Shown here piece by piece: positions 1 to 10,400 of a stretch of DNA of 64,000 nt. The stretch's first letter is position 1. Each line of letters opens with the position of its first letter. The translations under genes and the position numbers were made by a program. This stretch comes from Streptomyces sp. NBC_01481 (GTDB lineage Bacteria; Actinomycetota; Actinomycetes; Streptomycetales; Streptomycetaceae). Location of the stretch: NCBI RefSeq assembly GCF_026339995.1, contig NZ_JAPEPT010000005.1:682001-746000 (forward strand), in the 5' to 3' direction. A model generated the notes under the pieces. That model saw only the letters and a list, made by a program, of their open reading frames with translations, was not told the DNA's origin and searched no databases.

Positions 1-1258
1 GCTCGGCAGTTCCGACTTCTTCAGGCCGCAGCGACTGCCAGTCGTCGAGCAGAAAGACGGGAACCCGCGCGGCCTCGATGATCTCGTCAGCCTGCGGACG
101 CGGATTCTCCCGTTCCTCCTTCGGTGTGTACCGGTCGATGGAGTGGCGGCGAATGCGGTGCGCTTCGTCGCAGATCACCACGTCGCAACTGTCCGGTGGC
201 AGCTTCTTCAGCTGGTTGAAATACGTGAACAGCCTGGTTGCTTCCTTGTCGAGCTTGCCCTTCTGGCCACGTGGCGCGTCGCGCGCGTAAGTCTCGCGCA
301 GGGTCAGAGTGAGCGCTTTCGCCCCTGAAGCATGAATGACGTCCCAGCCGGCCAGCTCGAGCGTGCGTCGCAGCTCCAGAGCGATGGCACTCTTGCCGCT
401 GCCCGGCCCGCCACGGACGATGATGACTTCCTTGGAACCGCCGTCCCGGACACGCTGCACCGCCTCGTGGACGTCCTGGTGCGCCATCTCCTGCTCATCG
501 AGAAGGTGGAAACGCTCGGGCTTCCCCATCCGCGCCGTCAGGTTCACATCCGTGATCTTGGGTGGCTCGTACTCTGCGGAATCGATGAGCGCCTGTGCCG
601 CTTCTCCGCCGGGCTTCGGCGCCAGACGGGCACCAAGCAGCTTCCGGAAGGGCTCGAGCCGGTCCATGGTGTACAGCCTGCCGTGGTCGCTCGCTGGAAG
701 CTCGAAGAGTTCGTGTACGTCCTCGTCGTGCGCGTTGTGCATGAGGACAGCCCCGACGACCCGCTCCGGCCTTCCGCGCAGGACAGCCTTGCTCTCCATC
801 AAGTACTGGCAGTACTTCTGAACCTGCCGGACCGGATGCAGTTTCCACTTCTCGTACCCGAGGTCGACGGCCACCGAGCGTTCCGGGTGTACCGAGGCGG
901 TGCGCTGCTGCTTCAGTTCGACCAGTACGTACGAGGGCTCGCCGCTTCCGGGATGCACGCCGGCCAGCAGCACATCCACATCCGCATCGGTGTGCGGCAG
1001 GCCGAACTCGATGATTACCTCGACCTGGCCGAGCCCACGGTCGCCGAGTGCGGTGATCACGACGGGCAGGCTGTTCTCCCACGCCTCGACCCAGGAAGCC
1101 GCAGGTTCCTTCTTCTGCTTGTGGCCTTGCTTGTACGCCTGGATCAGGCGTTCGGTCAGCGGGCGATGAACCATCCCCGGTTGCCGCCTGATCTCTTCGA
1201 CCAGCGCGGACACAGACTCCCGGAGCAGATACGACGGCAAGAACTTCCCCCATGGCAC
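1..1258 (-). CDS. DUF2075-type nuclease/helicase protein, C-terminus cut by window edge
   Basis: Read from the GTG at 1258-1256, the frame runs open to the window edge, so the C-terminus is missing. The N-terminal third resembles a PD-(D/E)XK nuclease fold: around residues 80-110 an acidic 'TDADVDVLLAG' is followed by 'YVLVELKQ'. Near residue 286 is a Walker A motif 'RGGPGSGKS', followed by 'DVVICDEAHRIRRHSID', a DEAH-like Walker B. This order matches the DUF2075 family of schlafen-type DNA/RNA helicases (family knowledge). The gene is divergent from pglW with 213 nt between the start codons, so it may be a BREX accessory; that is inferred from position only. The start is chosen as the first in-frame GTG before conserved sequence and has only a weak ribosome site. 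Confidence 0.75.
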   Translation of the reverse strand, partial: MPWGKFLPSYLLRESVSALVEEIRRQPGMVHRPLTERLIQAYKQGHKQKKEPAASWVEAWENSLPVVITALGDRGLGQVEVIIEFGLPHTDADVDVLLAGVHPGSGEPSYVLVELKQQRTASVHPERSVAVDLGYEKWKLHPVRQVQKYCQYLMESKAVLRGRPERVVGAVLMHNAHDEDVHELFELPASDHGRLYTMDRLEPFRKLLGARLAPKPGGEAAQALIDSAEYEPPKITDVNLTARMGKPERFHLLDEQEMAHQDVHEAVQRVRDGGSKEVIIVRGGPGSGKSAIALELRRTLELAGWDVIHASGAKALTLTLRETYARDAPRGQKGKLDKEATRLFTYFNQLKKLPPDSCDVVICDEAHRIRRHSIDRYTPKEERENPRPQADEIIEAARVPVFLLDDWQSLRPEEVGTAE

Positions 1259-1471
1259 GCGAAATCTCGTGCGGGTGGAGGCATGTCCGGGAAGCGGAAG
1301 CCTGGCGGGCCGCGACAACAAGCGAACGCTAGCGCGAACTCGAGGCGAGGGAGTGGGAATGCGCCAAGGAATCCGCGCAGGCATTCCAGGACATGGAGGA
1401 TTCTCTGCACGGTAAGGTCGACCAGGGATTTTGCACTCGGAGCAGGCGATGGACACCGCGGAGGTCGGACC

Positions 1472-4400
1472 GTGACGGCAGCAGGAACGTCCTCGGCCCC
1501 CAAGCCCGGACCGCCGCCCAGGCCCGAGAACCAGTGGAACCAGGAGCGCCCCTCCCCATACGCCTGGGAGCAAGACGCCCTCGACCACATCCGCCGTCTG
1601 ATGCCGCCCGCCGAGCCCTACCGTGCCTGGGCGACCTTCTCCTTCACCGCGCAGTCCGGCCGAATCAACGAGTGCGACCTCCTGATCGCGGTACCCGCAG
1701 GGCTCTACCTCGTCGAGATCAAGAGCCACCCGGGCAGGCTGGAGAACTCCGGATCGACCTGGAATTTCCACGGCCCCGACCGGACGCGAACCATCAGCAA
1801 CCCGCTGCACTTCAACGACGCCAAGGCGAAGGATCTCAAGAGCCAGCTCCAGTGGGCTGCCCGCAAGCTGCGCCTGAACGACCGCGCACTGCCCCGCATC
1901 GAACCGGCCGTCTTCCTCTCGGCGACGGACCTGGAGAGTCACCTCGACGACATTCAGCGGGTCCGTGTCTTCGGCCGGGACGACGGTGCGAGCGGACTGG
2001 CGCGTATCTGGCAGGACTTCCTGGGGCTCCCTCCGGACCGGCCGGAGCGCCGGATTACCCCCGAGTTCTCCCGTAACCAGCTGCCGAAGCTACTCAAGGC
2101 CATAGGTATCGGACAGTCGACGGCCCATCTGAAGTTCGGCGACGCCTGGCGGATGCAGGCACATCCACTGGACGCCGGTCAGTCCTGGGAGGACCGGCTG
2201 GCCAAGCGGGTCGATGGACTGGTCCACGAGGAGGGCCGGGTACGCATCTACCTGGTCGGTCAGCAGGCCACCGACGCCGCAAAGAAGCAGACCGGGCGCG
2301 CAGCCCAGCGCGAGTACCAGGTACTGCAAGGCATTACCCACCGCGGAATCGCCGCCGCTGTCGAGATCCGCGAACACGAAGCGGGCCCGGCAATCCTGTT
2401 CCGCCACCGCGAAACGGATCTGCGGCTCGACCAGTACCTGGCCACCCACGGTGGCCGTCTCACTCCCGAGATGCGCCTCGATCTGGTGCGCCAGCTCGCC
2501 GAAGCCGTCCGATACGCCCACAATCGCTCGCTCTTCCATCGCGCCCTCGCCGCCCGTTCCGTCTACGTGTCGGCCCGCCCGGACGGCTCCCGTCCGGAAC
2601 TGCGCATCACCGACTGGCAGACGGCGGCCCGCGACTTCGACACGAACGCGACTTTGCTGCGCTCCCTCGGCAACGCGACTCTCGACACCGGCCTCATCGA
2701 GGACGCCGCTCAGGTCTACCTCGCCCCCGAGACAGAGCAGCCCTACGCGGATCCGGTCGACCTCGACGTCTTCGGCCTGGGCGCGGTCTCCTATCTGATC
2801 CTCACCGGGCAGCCCCCGGCCGCCCAGCGCAGCGCCCTGCGCGAGCGCCTCCGCACCGATTCCGGCCTGCGCCTATTCGCGGTCGTCGACGGGGTTTCCG
2901 AGGAACTCGACAAGCTGATCCACCAGGCCACCCGTCCCGAACCCGACGACCGCCTCGGCACCGTCGACCGGTTCATCGACCTCCTGGACCGGGCCGAGGA
3001 GGAGAACGCGGCCCCCGAGCCGGCATCCGTCAGCGAGCTCGATCCGCTGTCCGCCCTCCCCGGTCAGTCCCTCGACGGCGAATGGTCCGTACGACGGGTC
3101 CTGGGTACCGGCGCCACTGCCCGCGCTCTGCTGGTCGAGCGCATGGTCGAGGACGAGGACGGCGATTCGCACACCGAGGAACGGGTCTTCAAGGTCGCCC
3201 TCGACCAGGAGAAGGCGGAGCGGCTGCGCGCCGAGGCCCAAGCTCTGGAACAGGTCGGCGGCGGCACTGTCGTGCAGCTCAAGGGCGGCCCTCGCGAGGT
3301 GGCGGGACGCACCCTGCTCGAGCTGGAGTACGCGGGCGAGCGCACCCTTGGCGCCCGGCTGCGCGGCGAGGGCAAGCTCTCCTACCACGAGCTGGAGCGG
3401 TACGGTAGCGATCTGTTCAACGCGCTCGACCAGCTTGCGGCCAAGGGCGTGCGCCATCGCGACCTCAAGCCGGACAACCTCGGCCTGTACAAGCGCAGCG
3501 ACCGTATCTGGCAGCTGATGCTCTTCGACTTTTCGCTCGCCGACGCCTCCGACCGGGACATCAAGGCCGGCACCCGCGGCTACCTCGATCCCTTCCTGGG
3601 CTCGGTCCGCCGCGCGCACTACGACGACCACGCCGAACGCTATGCCGCCGCCGTCACCCTGCACGAGATGGCCAGCGGCGAGCGCCCTCTGTGGGGTGGC
3701 GGCCAGTCCGATCCGGTCGCCAGCGAGCAGGCCAAGCTGTCCGTTGCCACGGAGCTGTTCGAACCCGCACTGAGCGATGGACTGACAGCCTTCTTCGAGC
3801 GCGCACTTCACGAGGACACCGAGCGCCGCTTCGACACTCTGCGCCAGATGCGCGATGCCTGGTACGAGATCTTCCGGGCCGCTGACGCCGGCAAGCCCGC
3901 CACCACCCCCGCCACGGTCGACACCGTTTCCGAGTCGGTGGACGACACCCGCGACGCGGCCGCCGAAGTCGCCGACCTGGACACCTCGCTCGACGCCGCC
4001 GGCCTCTCTCCGCGTGCCATCTCGGTCGCCAACGGCCTCGGCGCCACCACAGTCGGTGGCCTGCTCGAGATCCAGCCGTACATCATCTCCAAGGCGAGGG
4101 GCGCGGGCGCCCTCGTGCGCAAGGAGCTCAACCGGCGCCGCAAGCAGTGGGCCGCGGCGCTCAAGCGTCCCGCCGCACCGGCCCCCCAGCGAGTGCAGCC
4201 CGATTCGGAGACGCCGACGGCGGACTCGGGCGGGGTCCTAGCGATCGACGAAATGGCCGCGCTGCTGGACCCTGCCTCCGGACGCAAGGGATCACACCGT
4301 ACCGATGTGGTCCGGTTGACCCTGGGCCTGCCGCCGGAGGACGGAGGGCTCTCACCGCTCGGCCCCTGGCCGGTGCAGAAGCGTGTCGCCCAGCGGATCG

Positions 4401-5887
4401 GCATCCAGCAGCCACCGGTCTCCCGCCACCACCGCACCGCCATCAAGGAATGGCACGAGACCGACTGGCTCACGACCGTACGGCAGACCCTCGTCGACAT
4501 CGTCGAAGCCGCGGGCCGTGTGATGACCGCCCGGGAACTCGCCGTTGAGCTGCGGATACGGCACGGCGCCGGCAACGACTCCGAGGAGCGTGTCCTCGCC
4601 AAGGCACTCGCCGTAGTACGGGCCGCGATCGAGGCGGAGACCTGGGCGAGCGAGACCGAGGGCGAGGAACAGCACGAACCGCGCCTCGCCTGGCACCGCC
4701 GGGAAGATGCCGTCCTGATTGCCGCGGAGTCGCTGCCCGGCACCGCCGATCCCACCCCGCGTGAACTGGCCGACTACGCCGCGGCTTTGGGCAAGCAGGC
4801 GGAGCGTCTGGCCTATGAGGAGCCTCTTCCGGGCAGGGCCGCTGTCGTACGCGAACTGCGCACCGTCCCGGCCCCGGACGGCCTTGCCCCTTTGGCCGAC
4901 ACCCGCCTGGTCGCGCTCGCGGCCTCGGTCGCGCCGACAGCCGAGGCGAGCCCGCGACTGGAGCTGTATCCCAGTGACCTGACCCTGGACCGGGCGCTGC
5001 GTATCTCGCAGGCAGGCGCCGGGGTGCGCCGGGAGCACGGCATCACCCCCCGGGAACTGAACAATCGCCTCCGCGCACGCTTCCCGGATCTCGCCTTGCT
5101 GGCGGGAGGCGCGGAGCCTACGCATGTCGAGCTGGAGGAGGCGCTGCGAGAGGCCCGCTTCACGCTCGAATTCGACGAGAAGCAGGGTAAGTTCCTCCCA
5201 CCCGCGGTGGAAGCCGCGGCCTCCTGGACCTCGACCGGCGACGGCACCAGCTTCATGGCGCCGCCCCCGGGTACTCGCCCCGCTGCCCAGGACCCGCACT
5301 CCACCATCAAGGCAAGGCTCGACGCCTCCGTCCGGCGCGGCGGCTTCCTGGCCCTGACCGTTCGCGGCACGCGACTGCCGGGCGTGGCAGAGACGGTCGC
5401 CGCGGCGTATCCGGTCACCCGCGTGGACTTGAACAGCGAATTCCTTGCCGAATTCCGGGCGTTGGCCGAAGAGAAGAACCAGCCGTGGGACAAGGTGCTC
5501 GGCGTCGACGCGCGCTACTCCGCGAGCGGCCAGATTTCCAAGGGGCTCGCCACGTACGTACGAACCGTCTGGGGCCGCGTCGAGTCCCGCCTCCTGGCGC
5601 GCGCTTCTGCTCCGCGTACGGTCCTCTTCCTTTATGACGCGGGCCTGGTCGCCCGCTACTGGGACGAGGGCGGGAGGGACCTTCTGGTGAAACTCCAGGG
5701 TGCTGCTCGCCGCCCTGCAGATGCCCCGCACGGCCTGTGGCTACTGAGCCCGGTGGAGACCCGGAGTCAGCTCCCGCACCTGGATGGGAGGACTGTTGAG
5801 TGCATCGGGGGTGACGGCGAGCGCACGCACCTGGATACCTTGTTCCTGGACGTGCTCCGCGGTGGCGAGGCTGGGGCATCGCAGTAG
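1472..5887 (+). CDS. pglW: BREX-2 serine/threonine kinase PglW
   Basis: The product is 1471 aa, close to the usual PglW size. The GTG at 1472 follows a GGAGG 8 nt upstream, so the open frame extending back to 332 is not coding. Residues 30-145 look like a NERD nuclease-related domain ('ECDLLIAVPAGLYLVEIKSH'). Two kinase-like domains follow. The first (about 220-500) reads HRAL at residue 354 where HRDL is expected and lacks a DFG, so it looks like a pseudokinase. The second (about 530-800) has a glycine loop 'LGTGATARALLV', the lysine 'VFKVAL' and a catalytic loop 'HRDLKPDN' near residue 660, followed by DFS instead of DFG. The long C-terminal half contains no motif I recognise. PglW is the BREX-2 kinase, thought to regulate the phage-resistance complex. 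Confidence 0.9.
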   Translation: MTAAGTSSAPKPGPPPRPENQWNQERPSPYAWEQDALDHIRRLMPPAEPYRAWATFSFTAQSGRINECDLLIAVPAGLYLVEIKSHPGRLENSGSTWNFHGPDRTRTISNPLHFNDAKAKDLKSQLQWAARKLRLNDRALPRIEPAVFLSATDLESHLDDIQRVRVFGRDDGASGLARIWQDFLGLPPDRPERRITPEFSRNQLPKLLKAIGIGQSTAHLKFGDAWRMQAHPLDAGQSWEDRLAKRVDGLVHEEGRVRIYLVGQQATDAAKKQTGRAAQREYQVLQGITHRGIAAAVEIREHEAGPAILFRHRETDLRLDQYLATHGGRLTPEMRLDLVRQLAEAVRYAHNRSLFHRALAARSVYVSARPDGSRPELRITDWQTAARDFDTNATLLRSLGNATLDTGLIEDAAQVYLAPETEQPYADPVDLDVFGLGAVSYLILTGQPPAAQRSALRERLRTDSGLRLFAVVDGVSEELDKLIHQATRPEPDDRLGTVDRFIDLLDRAEEENAAPEPASVSELDPLSALPGQSLDGEWSVRRVLGTGATARALLVERMVEDEDGDSHTEERVFKVALDQEKAERLRAEAQALEQVGGGTVVQLKGGPREVAGRTLLELEYAGERTLGARLRGEGKLSYHELERYGSDLFNALDQLAAKGVRHRDLKPDNLGLYKRSDRIWQLMLFDFSLADASDRDIKAGTRGYLDPFLGSVRRAHYDDHAERYAAAVTLHEMASGERPLWGGGQSDPVASEQAKLSVATELFEPALSDGLTAFFERALHEDTERRFDTLRQMRDAWYEIFRAADAGKPATTPATVDTVSESVDDTRDAAAEVADLDTSLDAAGLSPRAISVANGLGATTVGGLLEIQPYIISKARGAGALVRKELNRRRKQWAAALKRPAAPAPQRVQPDSETPTADSGGVLAIDEMAALLDPASGRKGSHRTDVVRLTLGLPPEDGGLSPLGPWPVQKRVAQRIGIQQPPVSRHHRTAIKEWHETDWLTTVRQTLVDIVEAAGRVMTARELAVELRIRHGAGNDSEERVLAKALAVVRAAIEAETWASETEGEEQHEPRLAWHRREDAVLIAAESLPGTADPTPRELADYAAALGKQAERLAYEEPLPGRAAVVRELRTVPAPDGLAPLADTRLVALAASVAPTAEASPRLELYPSDLTLDRALRISQAGAGVRREHGITPRELNNRLRARFPDLALLAGGAEPTHVELEEALREARFTLEFDEKQGKFLPPAVEAAASWTSTGDGTSFMAPPPGTRPAAQDPHSTIKARLDASVRRGGFLALTVRGTRLPGVAETVAAAYPVTRVDLNSEFLAEFRALAEEKNQPWDKVLGVDARYSASGQISKGLATYVRTVWGRVESRLLARASAPRTVLFLYDAGLVARYWDEGGRDLLVKLQGAARRPADAPHGLWLLSPVETRSQLPHLDGRTVECIGGDGERTHLDTLFLDVLRGGEAGASQ

Positions 5888-5906
5888 GCTGCGGTCGGTT
5901 CCTCGG

Positions 5907-7286
5907 TCAACTCTTGGCGACGGAGAGCAGACGACTCCACGTTGTGCCGTAGAGGCGCTTGTTGAGAAATGTAGCGACGCGATCGAGGCGCTTCTGGAGC
6001 AGATACGCGTCACGCAGCCGATCATCGAAGTGGTACATGGTGCGCGTGAGCTCCCAGTCGAGCTTCAGGGCCGTTGCTACTGAACTCTCCGTCTCTGTCA
6101 ACTCCACTTGCCGGGATAGGCGGATGACCTTTTCCTTGAGTTCGCGCGATATGTTATCGGGCTGGAGTGGGTAGTGCATCCCGATTTCGCGGGTCCAGTG
6201 AGACATTGGGTTGTCCAGCGTGGACATTCTGAAAGATGACCAGACAGGGCTGAGGATTCTGTGGGCGACAGGAGAGAGTCCCTTGTCTCGAATAGTTTCC
6301 ATGTGTTCGGTCACTCGTGTTCCAGCTGCTTCAAGTCGTCTGGCTGCAGCGCCGCCGAGCCTGTCATTTATCTGATTCGGCCAGAAATGCTTCTGGTTCG
6401 GGCCGTCGTGTGGAGTCCAGGTCCATGTCGACTGCGTTGAGTCGGATGCAAGGCGCCTGAAATATTCATGGCGGCTGGATTCCATGATGTCCACCCAATC
6501 CGCATAGGCCATGCGGAACTCTCCGAGGAGTCCGTTGAGCTCCGTGAGCAGCTTATTTGTCTCCTTCGCTGCCTCATCGCGGGCGCGAATGCGATCCAGG
6601 AGGGGCGAGGGGCTGGCTACGACGACGAGGCCGACCAGCGCAAGACTCAGAGGGAGGAAGGCCTTCTGTTCGACCAGTCCAGACACGAAAGTGATGAACT
6701 TGTCCCAATCGGCGCGAGGCGAACGATCCCATGCGTAGGCGTACAGCGGCAGCAGTGAGAGCGTTGCCGAGTAGCGCGGACGAGCCAAGGTCAACAGGGT
6801 ACTCAGTAGCCGTTCAAAGGAGACGTCTATCAGATGTTCAGCACCTGCAAGGCGCCGCAGGGATTCCACCTTCGTGAAGGCAATTAGACGCCGGGCTCGC
6901 AGATAATGGAAGGCATTGCGCGGCGTCCTGCTTTCCGGTGCAAACAGGTTGAGAGGAAAGGTCTTGCGCCAGTTGACGTCGCTCGTGTCGAGGCCGAGCT
7001 GCTCGGCATGCTTGCGATCACGGTCGACTGTGTGGCTTCGCGCGGGTAGTTGTGAGGCATACCCCCAGGCTTTGACTGCAGCTGCTCGCATGAGTCCGAG
7101 CATCAAAGAAATGATGACGATCGATGCCCCAAGCTGCAGGCCGGCGCTCAACCACTTTGTGCTGACGCCGCTTTCGATCAGGTCGTAGATCGGAGTGAAG
7201 ATGAGCCCCACGTCGTCTCCCCGTCGCGTCCAAAGGACCCTGGATGCTCTCGTCCAGGACGGTGCCCCAGCAAGCGGATTGAGCAT
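5907..7286 (-). CDS. orphan membrane protein inside the BREX locus
   Basis: This 459-aa protein lies between pglW and pglX on the opposite strand and converges on pglW. A hydrophobic segment 'LGASIVIISLMLGLMRAAA' lies near residue 60 and a second, 'LPLSLALVGLVVVA', near residue 220. The remainder is soluble and charged with possible helical stretches. I recognise no family. The base composition is visibly lower in GC than pglW, which suggests separate acquisition. A position inside BREX genes suggests an accessory or independent defence role, but nothing in the sequence proves it. The start is uncertain: the GTG of 'VGLIFTPIYDLI' about 25 codons downstream is an alternative that places the first membrane segment nearer the N-terminus. 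Confidence 0.65.
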   Translation of the reverse strand: MLNPLAGAPSWTRASRVLWTRRGDDVGLIFTPIYDLIESGVSTKWLSAGLQLGASIVIISLMLGLMRAAAVKAWGYASQLPARSHTVDRDRKHAEQLGLDTSDVNWRKTFPLNLFAPESRTPRNAFHYLRARRLIAFTKVESLRRLAGAEHLIDVSFERLLSTLLTLARPRYSATLSLLPLYAYAWDRSPRADWDKFITFVSGLVEQKAFLPLSLALVGLVVVASPSPLLDRIRARDEAAKETNKLLTELNGLLGEFRMAYADWVDIMESSRHEYFRRLASDSTQSTWTWTPHDGPNQKHFWPNQINDRLGGAAARRLEAAGTRVTEHMETIRDKGLSPVAHRILSPVWSSFRMSTLDNPMSHWTREIGMHYPLQPDNISRELKEKVIRLSRQVELTETESSVATALKLDWELTRTMYHFDDRLRDAYLLQKRLDRVATFLNKRLYGTTWSRLLSVAKS

Positions 7287-7350
7287 GATCTGAGACTTGG
7301 CTCAGGGCCGGGCGGACCTATTTGTGCCCGTGAGGGGTGAAGGCCCGGCC

Positions 7351-7365
7351 GGGCTGGCAGGATTG
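7351..7365 (+). promoter_or_regulatory. conserved motif upstream of pglX
   Basis: GGGCTGGCAGGATTG ends 57 nt before the pglX start. The same 15-mer with one change (GGGCTGGCAAGATTG, 16799-16813) ends 58 nt before the pglY start. Equal spacing ahead of the two BREX operons suggests a shared promoter element or operator; the function is inferred. Confidence 0.4.
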
Positions 7366-7422
7366 AGGGTCGAGCCGTCGGGTTCGTGGCGGATGGCGCT
7401 GCGGTGCGGAGGGATACGAAGA

Positions 7423-10400
7423 GTGACGACAGTCGCGGGTGCGGGCGTGGACAGGGCTGGGCTGCTCAAGGATCTGAAGAAGCAGGTCACCGCCCTGGAG
7501 AATGACCTGCGGGAGCGCAGCGAGTCCGTCGAGGAGTTTCGCACTCGACTGGAGGTCGAGTACGCCCGAGCCCGGGAGAGCAAGCGGACCGCGGCGACGT
7601 ACGGGGCGTGGCGCGACGAGCGCGTTATCCAGGCCGCGGCGGCGTGGGTGCTGGGGTGCGTCTTCGTGCGGTTCTGCGAGGACAACGGGCTCATCGAGTG
7701 GCCGTTCCTGGCGGGGCCGGGGGAGCGGCTGCGGGATGCGGAGGAGCGGCACGAGGCGTTCTTCCGAGAGAAGCCGCACCTCAACAACCGGGACTGGCTG
7801 GTCGAGGCCTTCCAGCACCTGGCGGACGCGAATGAAACGGCTGCGGGGCTCTTCGCCCGTGCCCACAATCCGCTGTGGGAGCTGACGCCCAGCTACGAGG
7901 CGGCGAGTGAGCTGTTGGCGTTCTGGCGGCGGCGGGGTGCGGACGGCGAGATCCTCTACGACTTCACGGACGCGGAGTGGGACACCAGGTTCCTCGGCGA
8001 CCTGTACCAGGACCTGAGCGAGCACGCGCGGAAGACGTATGCGCTGCTGCAGACGCCAGAGTTCGTGGAGGAGTTCATCCTTGATTTGACGCTGGAGCCA
8101 GCGATCGAGGAGTTCGGGTTGCACCCGGAGGGCGGGTTGCGGACGATCGACCCGGCGTGCGGATCTGGGCACTTCTTGCTGGGGATCTTCGCGAGGCTGG
8201 TGGAGAAGTGGCGGGTGGCTGAGCCGGGGACGGATGACTGGGTGATCGTCCGGCGGGCGCTGGACGCGGTGCACGGGTGCGATAAGAACCCATTCGCGGC
8301 GTCAATTGCGCGCTTCCGGCTGCTTGTTGCAGCGATGCGGTCTGCGGGGGCGGGGCGGCTGGCGGAGGCGCCGTCGTTCCCGATCAATGTGGCGGTGGGG
8401 GACTCGCTGTTGCACGGACGAGGCGCAGCGGGAATCCAGACCGACCTGGACACGCTGTTCGCGGAGGAGGGGGACAGGGACGGGGAGACTTTCCAGTACG
8501 CGACAGAGGATGTAGGGGAGTTCGCGGCACGGGTGAATTTGCTCGGGCGGGGATCGTATCACGTGGTTGTTGGGAATCCGCCCTATATTACGGTGAAGGA
8601 TAAGCGGGAGAGCGATAACTATCGAGCCGCGTATTCTGCCTGCGCTAGCCAGTATGCTCTCTCGGTTCCTTTCGCTCAGCGGATTTTTGAGCTAGCCATT
8701 AGGGGGGCAGGGGATGCGCAGAGGGGTGGTTTCACTGGACAAATTACCGCCAACTCCTTCATGAAGCGTGAATTCGGCAAGAAGCTTATCGAAGAATATC
8801 TTCCAGCGCTTGACGTCACCTCTGTTATCGATTCGTCGGTAGCGGATATTCCTGGGCATAGTACGCCGACAGTGATTCTGATCGGGAGGAATCGATTCAG
8901 TCGGCCCGATGCACCCGTGAGGGCTGTACTTGGTATTCGCGGAGTTCCCGCTCAAGACGGCGATCCGGCGGGTGGCTTGGCGTGGGTGGATATTGAGGCT
9001 GGTATTAGTCGGCCAGGTATTGAATCTGACTGGGTTAGTGTCCATGACTTGGAGCGTTCGAGCTTCGGGAGTCATCCGTGGTCGCTCAGTGGTGGGGGTG
9101 TTAGTGAGGTATTTTCCTTCCTTTCGGAGGCATCTTCATCGAAGCTCGGGGACAGAGTCCGTTTGATTGGGCGAACAGCCCATACCGGAAGTGACGATTC
9201 ATACTTTGCAGGCGTCGGGGACTGGAAGCGGTCTGGCGTACCTCGCCACCACGTTGTGCCTCTGGTGGAAGGCCAGGTGATCCGAGACTGGAAACTGAGA
9301 GCGTCCACTGAGGCCCTCTTCCCGTACAGTGACCGGCTGGTCGCAGACGACGGAGACATCGCCGTTGCTCGTTCGCTCTGGCGGCATCGCTCTCTCTTGC
9401 GTGAACGCCGTGAGCCTGGTGGAACCCATGAGGAGATTGGCCTTACGTGGTTCGAGTGGAGTCGCTGGCATCCTGAGAGGTACTCCATCCCGCTCGGAAT
9501 TGCCTTCTCCTTCGTTGCGACACATAATCACTTCGTGTTGGATCGAGGGGGAAAGGTCTTTAAACAGTCCGCGCCTGTAATTAAACTTCCGGAAGGGGCG
9601 AGCGAGGACTCGCACCTTGAGCTCCTTGGGCTGCTAAATTCCTCCGTGACGTGCTTTTGGCTCAAGCAAGTGAGTCACAGTAAGGGGAATGTGACGGCGG
9701 CTAGTGGAATGCCGGATCAACCTTGGTCGTGGAATTGGGAATTTACAGGAACGAAGCTCCGGGAGCTTCCACTCCCGAGTGAAATTCCCGCACTCGGCCG
9801 CGCTATTGATGCTCTCGCTCAGGAGCTTAGTCAGTGCGATCCGCATGCTGTCTGCGTGCACAGTTCCGTGCCAACACGTCGCGAAATTGATGCTGCACGG
9901 GAAGTCTACTTGCGGACAGCTGGGAAAATGATTGCCCTGCAGGAGGAGCTGGATTGGCAAGTTTACGCCTCCTACGGCTTTTTCGGTGCGGATGAGGCTG
10001 AGACGCTTGTGAATTTCGATCTCAGTTCACTTCCGGAAATTAATCCTGGAGAGCGGGCATTTGAAATCCTCCTAGCTCGTTCTGTTGCCGCTCGTGGGGT
10101 GCGCACTCGGTGGTTCAGTCACCATGGACATACGCCCGTAACCGCAGTCCCCAGTGGCTGGCCGGATGGCTACAAGTCGGTCGTTCAGGCCCGAATCGAT
10201 GCCATCGAGCGCCGCAAGGACATCGCTCTCGTCGAGCGCCCCGAATACAAGCGGCGCTGGGCGTCCGAGTCGTGGGAGAAGAAGGAGAAGACGGCGCTGC
10301 GGATCTGGCTGCTTAATCGGATCGAGGACCCTAGTATTTGGTACGGACTCCGAGATGGCGTCAAGCAGCCACAGGCACTGACTGCCAGCCAGCTTGCCGA

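Noticed and set aside
495..1253. 252-aa minus-strand open frame
   Set aside because: It is one frame off the DUF2075 coding frame, which shows Walker A and nuclease motifs.
332..1471. Plus-strand open frame extending pglW upstream to 332
   Set aside because: It overlaps the antisense DUF2075 gene whose motifs are clear; GTG 1472 has a good ribosome site and gives the expected N-terminus.
8702..8707. G run in pglX as a phase-variation tract
   Set aside because: Six G residues is short for slippage and the frame is intact; no evidence of variation.
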